A DNA stretch of 64,000 nucleotides from NCBI GenBank assembly GCA_036186865.1, contig AP025071.1, forward strand, positions 10,151,879 to 10,215,878, written 5' to 3'. Below the pieces are notes generated by a model. The model made no database searches, was not told the DNA's origin, and was given only the letters and a program-made list of their open reading frames with translations. This document shows positions 57,188-64,000 of the stretch, one piece after another. Source of the stretch: Eustoma russellianum. Lineage: Eukaryota; Streptophyta; Magnoliopsida; Gentianales; Gentianaceae. Position numbers and translations under genes: made by a program. How positions within the stretch are numbered: position 1 is the first letter of the stretch; each line of letters opens with the position of its first letter.

Positions 57188-60100
57188 TGTTAGGTGTAGG
57201 ATCTGCAAGGCACCACTCGAAGGGGGGTTGAATAGTTGGTGCGGAAAGTGTGGTTTTTAAAATTGTTTTGACTCAAGAACTCAACTTCTGAAAACAGTTT
57301 CTATTTTCAGGACCAGTTTTAAAACATTTTTAAAACTAGGTTGTAGGTCTTTCGAAATTCTGAAATTTTGAGAGAACTTAGACTCAGATGTTATAAGTGT
57401 TTCCTAAAAATTTCAGATTTAAATTCAACCTTTAACCCCTTCAAAAATCGTTGATGGTCAGATTACGCGAATCTACCAGAAACGGTAGACTGATTTAAAA
57501 AATTTATTCCTGTTTGTATGTAACTCCAAATGCTCTGAAATTTTAACCACTAACCCCTTATAAGTTATATTTAAATGGGTTGAAACAGTTTTGAAAAATG
57601 CTTTTGGGAAGTTAGCCAAATACAATCAAAGTCTCAACCTTTGCAAGCCTGAAAATCAGACAGCACTAGTCTCAGAACTTTAGACGTTTGATTGACTTAT
57701 ACTTGTCCAAAATGGTTGAAACTTGTGCCAAATTAACCTTAAAACGTGTGGCTATGATTCTAGAAAGTTTCGTAATTTTTTAAAAACGTTTACTATTTTT
57801 ACGAACGTAATCAAAAAGGATAAACAGTGCTGAAACAGAATATAAGTGCTGAAAGTAAATGACACCAAGAATTTTATACTGGTTCGGTTATAAACAACCT
57901 ACTCCAGTCTTTGAGGAACACCTTCCTCGGTTCACACTAATCACACAATACAAAAACACCTTACCACAGGGTTGATGGAGTTACACACCAACTCCAACCC
58001 TTTACAAACCTTGTATGTTGAATACAATGCACACGAACACCACCACCTTGCAAGATTGAAGATTGATCACACCTTGATCAATCTTTTACAAAGATAAAAG
58101 AATATGTGGTGGTCTAAGAGAAGCCTATTAAAATATATGAATGTATGTACAATAGGCTTTTAGGAAGAAGAAACAAAGAGAGTGTAGAAGAAGAGAATGT
58201 AGGCGTTTTTAGCTTCAAGATTGCAATGCTTTTTCTTGTCTTTGTTTTGCTCTTCTTCCTTTGCTTTTAATCTTGATTTGGCCGCCCCCTTGGTGCTATT
58301 ACTCCTCTTGAAAATTATCTTCTAAGTCCTTGGGAGAATATGTGGCATCATTGTGACATGATCTTGCTTACTTGGCACCTCCTCATTGGATGATCATTTA
58401 ACTCTTATTTACTTGGCACTCATCGATTGGTTGAATGTTGTCATCACTTGATGACTAGGAAAATATGAGAATTCCACTAAAAACATATGCCAAAATCACC
58501 ATAAAACAATTACCATAACTTCCAAGATCATCACATAAATTAAGCAAGATAATATTTTTCCAACAAGGCTAAGAAAATCGGCCATAATGAGACTTGACAT
58601 GCTGAAATTTCAGCATGTGATACATGGGTGTTCATTTCAAATTGTTACCAAGTTTTCTTTGAATTATCTCTTAAAGATAAATCACCAATTAGTAGCCAAT
58701 ATTCTCATTAATTTTGGGAATAAAATTGGACACATATATGGCCGAAAAATCGGCCTAGGTTCATTCACACACATGCTGAAATTTTCAGCATGTGTGATAT
58801 TCAAAATATCACAATTATAATTTCATATCTTATTCAAATTACTTCTACTTTTTCTTCCAATTAATCACATGTTTCAAGACACAAAATATACCCTCATAAT
58901 GGATGAAAATCGGCCAGCTCTTAATGCACATGCTGAAATTTTCAGCATGTGTTACAAATGAGATATAAGTTTGAATTGTTACCTTGTGTGGCTCCTTCCT
59001 TTATGTCATCAACATTGTATGCTTGATTCTTGACCAATAAATATGCCAACAAGACTCCACATAGGCTCCATCAAGCTGGTATAGGCGTGTATAATGTGTA
59101 TATACATGTGGTGAATTTTATTTTTGCAAACTTTGTAAAATAGTGCACATTTAATAATACACACATGGTATATTCCAATCAGCCCTTAATTGAATTTTCT
59201 AGAACACTTTGAGATGTATAACATATGTAAAAAGTGTCTAGATACATGTCATATGATGTGCCAAAAACGTTTCATGTGTTGTGTACGTAGAAAACTGAAT
59301 TTTCGATATTTATCGATTACCCGATTTTTCTCTAATTAAATTCCAACTTTTTGCACATGTTATATATATTATGTTACACATAATATACATAAATTAAACT
59401 TTAATATTCAGCACTTGGCTGGTCTTAAAGTGCCGCCATATACATGTGACAAAATTGAAATTGGAATATCCACAATTTGGTCTTAATGTGGGGTGATTTA
59501 TGTGTGCCAACAGAGAATGATTTTATGGCTGGAAATAACATCAACCGACGAAAATTATGAGTATTTTTGAAGTGTAGGGGCTGGCCATCTATTTATGGCA
59601 AGTACATGACACGTTGGCGAAGTTTCGGTATTCGCCCGATACGACAATTTTCGGTTTAGAACCTTTTAACGTGTCGTATTTAATTTGTCATCACCATGAC
59701 TTATATCATATGATATAAGACCTGAATATACTCATAAATATGAGTTAAGTATGGTGGTGTGACGTTAACGTACGTACGTAAAATATATAACGTGTCGGTA
59801 GTACGTTGGAATAATTGTGTATGCGCCTTTTTAAAAAAATCTGAAAATATACATATTTATGTGTATATTTGCGTGTATATATATGATGAGAGGAGGAGGA
59901 GACTTTCCTTTGTTAATCTTGTTGCCTTTGTGTCTTGTCCAAATGTTGCGTCCTTTAATGAACTACTTAGTTTAATTAACTAAGTACTTCACTTAATGAA
60001 CTAGTTTAGTTCATTAATGGTGGCACCTGAAAATAGTACAATCACAACAAATGTTTGCCATTTGATGTAAGCTTTAACGCTTCATGTCTCGTTAGTACGG

Positions 60101-60225
60101 CAACATCATAGATGAACTATATAAGGCAAGTTGTGTGCAATATGTCATGCACATTTCTGTCATGCACGTTTTTATGCACATTTAAATCATATATTTTGAA
60201 ATCACTCAAACCCTTTTTTTCTACA
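57188..60225 (-). repeat. SIRE-type LTR, minus strand, with a 1.2 kb extra part
   Basis: On the minus strand it begins tgtagaaaaaaaggg at 60225 and ends gatcctacacctaaca at 57188; the end resembles the LTR end at 62830-62872 (ctattcaMcc, agtggtg, ttgcag, ccaaca/ctaaca). Parts match 28128-29847 and 24094-24478. The 58010-59210 part is not in the shorter copy and holds three hairpin palindromes. No matching target duplication was seen, so it is not a clean solo LTR. Confidence 0.7.
58598..58951. repeat. Three CATGCTGAAATTTCAGCATG-type palindromes
   Basis: 58598-58617 is a perfect 20-bp palindrome, catgctgaaatttcagcatg. 58768-58796 is the same core with 14-bp arms and one central base. 58927-58951 has 12-bp arms with one central base. 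Each lies within 80 bp of an 'atcggcc' word. Confidence 0.9.
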
Positions 60226-60560
60226 ATATGTGATTAAAAGTTGAAAAAGTTGATATCGATCTCTCAGGTTGTTGCACATCGATCGATCTATGTACATAGA
60301 TCTCTCACATTGATCGATCCATGTAAGGCAGTGAAAGTTCAAGATCCTACAGTGAGACATCGATCTCTAAACCTGAGACACATCGATCGATCGATATACA
60401 TCGAGCCCTCACTTGGATCGATTTATGTAGGTCAGAGACAAATTCTAAAACTTACGGTGAGACATCGATCTCTGAAGCTGAGGCACTTCGATCGATCGAT
60501 GTCTAGGGTTTTTAGAAATAATTTTCTAAAATGTGATAAAATGGTTGTTTTCATTTGTAT
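60226..60560. repeat. ATCGATCG-rich block outside E2
   Basis: Copies of catcgatcgatc at about 60277, 60380 and 60487 and several diverged ones (60252-60503), with the repeated segment gtgagacatcgatctct. Same motif and similar spacing as the E2 LTR clusters, on the opposite strand; probably a decayed LTR of a related family. Confidence 0.75.
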
Positions 60561-61090
60561 ATGATTTATACATGTTCATTGTGTGAATCTTATGTGTTTT
60601 TGATGATTTTAAATGTATTGTGAACTAACGTGCCTTGGAAGTTTCTACAACTTACCAAAAAGGGCAAAATTAGAATTTTGAGTTTTGTAGGAACCCCACA
60701 TGGTGAAAATATTTCAAGGATGTATTCTTATACTATTTATCATGACAAAGGTGATATCATGATTATTTCTGACCATCCGAGTCATTTCTGGAGTTTTCAC
60801 ATACCAAGGGTATTTTGGTCATTTTACCCCAAGGGTATTTTTGGCATTTTCGCTCAGAGAATCTCTTGAGCATATTATTATCTTCATTCTTTATCTTATT
60901 CTCTCAAATGATGATATTATTGACTATAGCGGGATATGTGACGGTTTGAGATGTCACATTCTATTTCTTTCTTGAAGACCCTCTTATATATGTTATGAGA
61001 GCATATTTATCATCATTATTCATAGATATCAAAGGTGTTGAATGTGTGGAAATGATCACTACATATAAGAAGAAATATTGCGAATTTTGG
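60561..61090. other. Unassigned sequence before the SIRE-type LTR
   Basis: Contains aaaagggcaaaattagaatt and ttggtcattttaccccaagg stretches like the U3 part of Tekay-type LTRs, but no defined ends and no gene. Confidence 0.45.
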
Positions 61091-62872
61091 TGTTACACGT
61101 TGACATAATCTTGTCAACTATTATCTATTGATTTCTTCTTAAAAATCTGAGTTGATATACATATTTATGAGGCCAAGAACGTGTATATACAGGTTCCAAA
61201 GGTGTTTTATCTATTTTATCGGTTGGTGACAAGTGAACCAATCAAAAAGAAGCTAGTTGGCAAAAATTGCCAACTAGGATATATCAACTTTGTAGCCAAC
61301 GGCTACTTGGTGTTCTTGGCAGCTTTTTTAGTCAAAATGAAGACTTCACATGCCCTATTCTTGTGCTTGGAGTTGAGAGTATTTTGGTGGTATTATCCTT
61401 CCTTATTATCTACCATTTTCAAAGGATAATCAAGGCTATTTTTTTGGAGAATTTGAATTAAGTAGCCAACGGCTACTAGGCTTAATTTTGAGATGATTTT
61501 TTGTTTGAATGTGTATATTCTCACATGCCTATTATCTTTCCAAGGAGTTGAGAAGATGATGGAGTTGTTATGGTCATATTATATTCACATTTTCAAGATA
61601 ATTCCAAGTCATTTTTGGAGTTAATTTTCGGCCAACAAAGGGTGTCCAAGGTGGACCAATTATATTGTCTTATTTTGCCAAGTGTACAAGGCCAACCAAT
61701 GATGTGAAGACACTTGAACTTGATGATGAAGATGGTGATGCATGTGCATTTTTATCTCCAAGGCTCACTTCACACTATAAATAGGAGGCAATGGTGAAGA
61801 AGGTGAAACATACTTGAAGCTCATTTGAAAGCATTTGTTGATTTGTCTAGCTATCATCTTCTTGTTGTTGTTCTTGTTCCATTATTTGTAGTAAAGGTGT
61901 TCTTGTTGTATTTGTTAAGCTACAAGCCTCTTGAGCTTCATTTGTAAGATTGATTAGACAATTCTATAAGGATACATCAATATATGGTAGAGGTGTTGCA
62001 ACTAAGTGTTGCATAGAAGGTGTTCATCCAAGTCTTAAATAGGGTTGGTGTATAACCGAAGGATCAAGCTTGGTTCTTGTTTTAAGGTGATTCATTTCAT
62101 AGTGAAATCCAAGGAAAGGTGTTCCTTGGGACTGGAGTAGGTCACATTGACCGAACCAGTATAAATTCTCGGTGTTCTGGTCTTGTTTCTTCAATTCTGC
62201 TTTCTGCCCGTTTTTACTGAAGTTTTAACACAATTTCTCACGTTCTGAAAAATAGCTAAACACTTTCAAAATTCGTGATTTTTAGTGGAGTTATACATCA
62301 GACTGTTAGCTTTCATTTGCAACAAGAATCATTTGATTTGAGCAAGAAAAAGTTAGTCTTTCAGTCATTGCAAGATAACTGCTCCAATCTGGCTGCAATC
62401 TGACCAGTTTTGAGAAAACTTGAATTCTGTATTAATCAAGAATTATTTAAGGTCAGAACCTTTTAAAAACATCGTTTACACATCTTAAGGAGTGTTTTGA
62501 ATAAAGATCAACCTTTTTGGTTGAGTATTTAAATAGAAACACGTTTTTCAAAAGCAGCAACATTCTGTCCAATTCTGTCAAGATTAACCATTTGAATCTT
62601 TTTATTTGTTTGAAGGGCCAACGATCTTAGTTTTGTCTGATTTTTGGACAGAGTCTTGTTAACAAGTTGAAGTTAAGTTCTAAAAAGTTTCGTAATTTTT
62701 GGAGTTGTGTACACATATTTTTGAATTTTTTCAAAAACGGGTTTTGAATATGAGGTAGTCTCAGATTCTGTTTTCAAAGGGGTTTTTAATTAAGGGTAGT
62801 AGTGTAATTTCCGATGACCACTATTCACCCTCCCCCCTCTAGTGGTGTTTATTGCAGGTGCACGGTCCAACA
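61091..62872 (+). repeat. 5' LTR of SIRE/Maximus-type copia element
   Basis: The right end is firm: ...tgcacggtccaaca at 62872, followed by the PBS. The part 62100-62872 corresponds, inverted, to the LTRs at 28128 and 57188 (gaccgaaccagtataaa at 62150 against ttttatactggttcggt). The left end is a candidate TG (tgttacacg) only, since the 3' LTR lies outside the window. Contains an 11-bp-arm hairpin at 61253-61277 and gtagccaacggctact twice (about 61292 and 61462). Confidence 0.6.
61775..61784 (+). promoter_or_regulatory. TATA box in SIRE-type LTR
   Basis: ctataaatag in a pyrimidine/C-rich context, about 1.1 kb before the LTR end. Confidence 0.55.
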
Positions 62873-62890
62873 AATGGTATCAAAGCGAGG
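62873..62890 (+). other. Primer-binding site of SIRE-type element
   Basis: aatggtatcaaagcgagg directly after the LTR; complementary to the 3' end of Met tRNA. Confidence 0.88.
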
Positions 62891-62991
62891 TTAACACCGC
62901 TCAAAGAAGCAAGATTCAACACCATACGAACAAGACAAGGCTAAGAAGCAAGAACTCATAGTAGCCTGCTAATCCCAAATCAAAAATAAAC

Positions 62992-64000
62992 ATGCTTATG
63001 ACTGAATTAGAGTCTTTCAAAATGTCGCCGAACGAATCCATAACATCTATAGATTTGAAAATTACTAATATTTTCAATGTCCTAAAAGCTTTAGAGAAAT
63101 CATTCACCAACAATGAGAAGGTGCAAAAGGTACTACGAATCCTTCCTGCTGAATGGGGTCTAAGGTCACGACAATTGAAGAAACGAAGTCAATCTCTACG
63201 ATGAATGAATTAATCGGGTCACTTAGAGTATACAAGGTAAAACTGAACCAACGAAAGTTTGAATCGTCTAAGCCATCTGGTAAGTCTATAGCTTTCAAAA
63301 CAACTCAAGCACATGCTAGTAATGATGATAGTCATAGTGATAATGAATTAGATGATGACTTGATATTCATAGCGAGAAAACTTCGAAAGTTTTTCAAACT
63401 TCCTAATAGGAATAGACAATGTTCTTCTTCTTCTTCTTTTTCTCAACCTAAGAAAAATAACTCTAACAACAATAAATGGTATAATAAAGAATTAAAGTAC
63501 TATGAATGCGGTCAAAAAGGACATATTTTATATGATTGTCCAACAAAGAAAAATAATAATAATAACAACAATAATAAACAAGCCAAGGACAAGGAGGCAT
63601 AAAAGACAAAGGAGTCTAAGTCAAGGAAAGGAAAACGAGCAATGAAGGTGAGCACATGGAGCGACTCATCCGATTCAGAATCTGACACTGAGGAAGCTGA
63701 AGTCTGCTTCGTATCAAACGAGGTAAGTTCTTCATCTGATAGTGATTCTGAAAATGAAATGACATTAGATGAAATGTATGAAGAATTTTTAAATATGCAT
63801 GCTCACTGTAAGAAGCTCTCTAAAGAAAAGAAGAAACTAATTGAAGAAAATGACAAGTTGAAGACGTCCAACTTGGAATTTTCTAAACAATTAAAGTCTT
63901 TTAAACAAGAGTCTACTAATACTCTTGATTCTTTAGAGACTAACATTGAATCACTTAAGAAAAATGAACAAAAGTTAAAAACGGAAAATAGTATGCTAAA
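62992..64000 (+). pseudogene. gag: SIRE/Maximus-type copia gag, N-terminally truncated, runs off window
   Basis: Starts only about 100 bp after the PBS with MLMTELESFKMSPNESITSI, in the middle of the UBN2-type gag domain, so the N-terminal half is missing. NNEKVQKVLRILPAEW follows; a one-base loss near 63155 shifts the frame to KVTTIEETKSISTMNELIGS. Then a Ser/Asn-rich stretch, a zinc knuckle YYECGQKGHILYDC in which the first Cys is Tyr, and a run of eight Asn. TAA at 63600-63602 interrupts, but the same frame goes on: KGKRAMKVSTWSDSSDSESD and a Lys/Glu-rich coiled-coil-like region to the window edge, as in SIRE-type polyproteins. Confidence 0.85.

Noticed and set aside
57188..60225. Clean solo LTR of a SIRE-type element
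   Set aside because: Bases flanking the two ends (catgg and atatg) do not match, and the copia sequence on the left is not resumed on the right.

Overview
This window is plant nuclear DNA made almost entirely of nested LTR retrotransposons. Evidence for a plant: Ty3/gypsy chromovirus polyproteins of the Tekay/Del type, a second chromovirus type (CRM/Reina-like), plant-type Ty1/copia fragments (including a SIRE/Maximus-type gag), LINE fragments with a DUF4283-like domain, primer-binding sites complementary to the 3' end of initiator Met tRNA, and a decayed FAR1/FRS-like stretch. I cannot name the species. No intact host gene, tRNA, rRNA or CRISPR array was found.

Layout. 1-20871: an old Tekay-type element (B, + strand) whose 5' LTR starts before the window. 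That LTR is split at 995/14171 by a young, almost complete Tekay-type element (E1, + strand, 996-14170, TSD atcac). E1 has 4.05-4.09 kb LTRs and a single gag-pol reading frame broken only by two TAG codons and two intron-like inserts. 20872-31009: a mosaic of LINE pieces, a decayed E1-like LTR on the minus strand, SIRE-type LTR pieces, another Tekay-like LTR remnant, and a copia RNase H remnant with its 3' LTR. 31010-34012: a FAR1/FRS-like pseudogene and a 1.5 kb insert between two 135-bp direct repeats. 34013-43549: a complete but mutated Tekay-type element on the minus strand (E2, TSD gatta). 43550-46026: non-TE-looking DNA with weak gene-like fragments. 46027-57187: an Ivana/Tork-like copia 3' end (minus) that was entered by a CRM/Reina-like chromovirus (E3, minus, 47726-56297, TSD tcatt). 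57188-60225: SIRE-type LTR sequence (minus). 60226-64000: a block rich in ATCGATCG, then a + strand SIRE-type copia element that runs off the window.

Most interesting signals. E1 carries two GT...AG inserts (81 and 75 bp) at exact codon-level positions in conserved pol sequence. The first site, with the same phase, is also occupied in E2. Keeping the second insert would stop translation inside reverse transcriptase, so splicing could set the ratio of Gag-protease to full Gag-Pol. E1 LTRs contain a degenerate tandem array with an almost exact 190-bp period, also kept in a diverged LTR at 21.6-22.3 kb, plus a 43-bp minisatellite that differs by one copy between the two LTRs. E3 encodes the tail of its polyprotein inside the LTR and has lost the integrase C-terminus through a deletion at an A-rich microhomology.

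Relative ages from nesting: E1 is younger than B; E3 is younger than the copia element it sits in; E2 is younger than the FRS-like region. All calls come from reading the sequence alone; clade names rest on recognised motifs, not on database searches.
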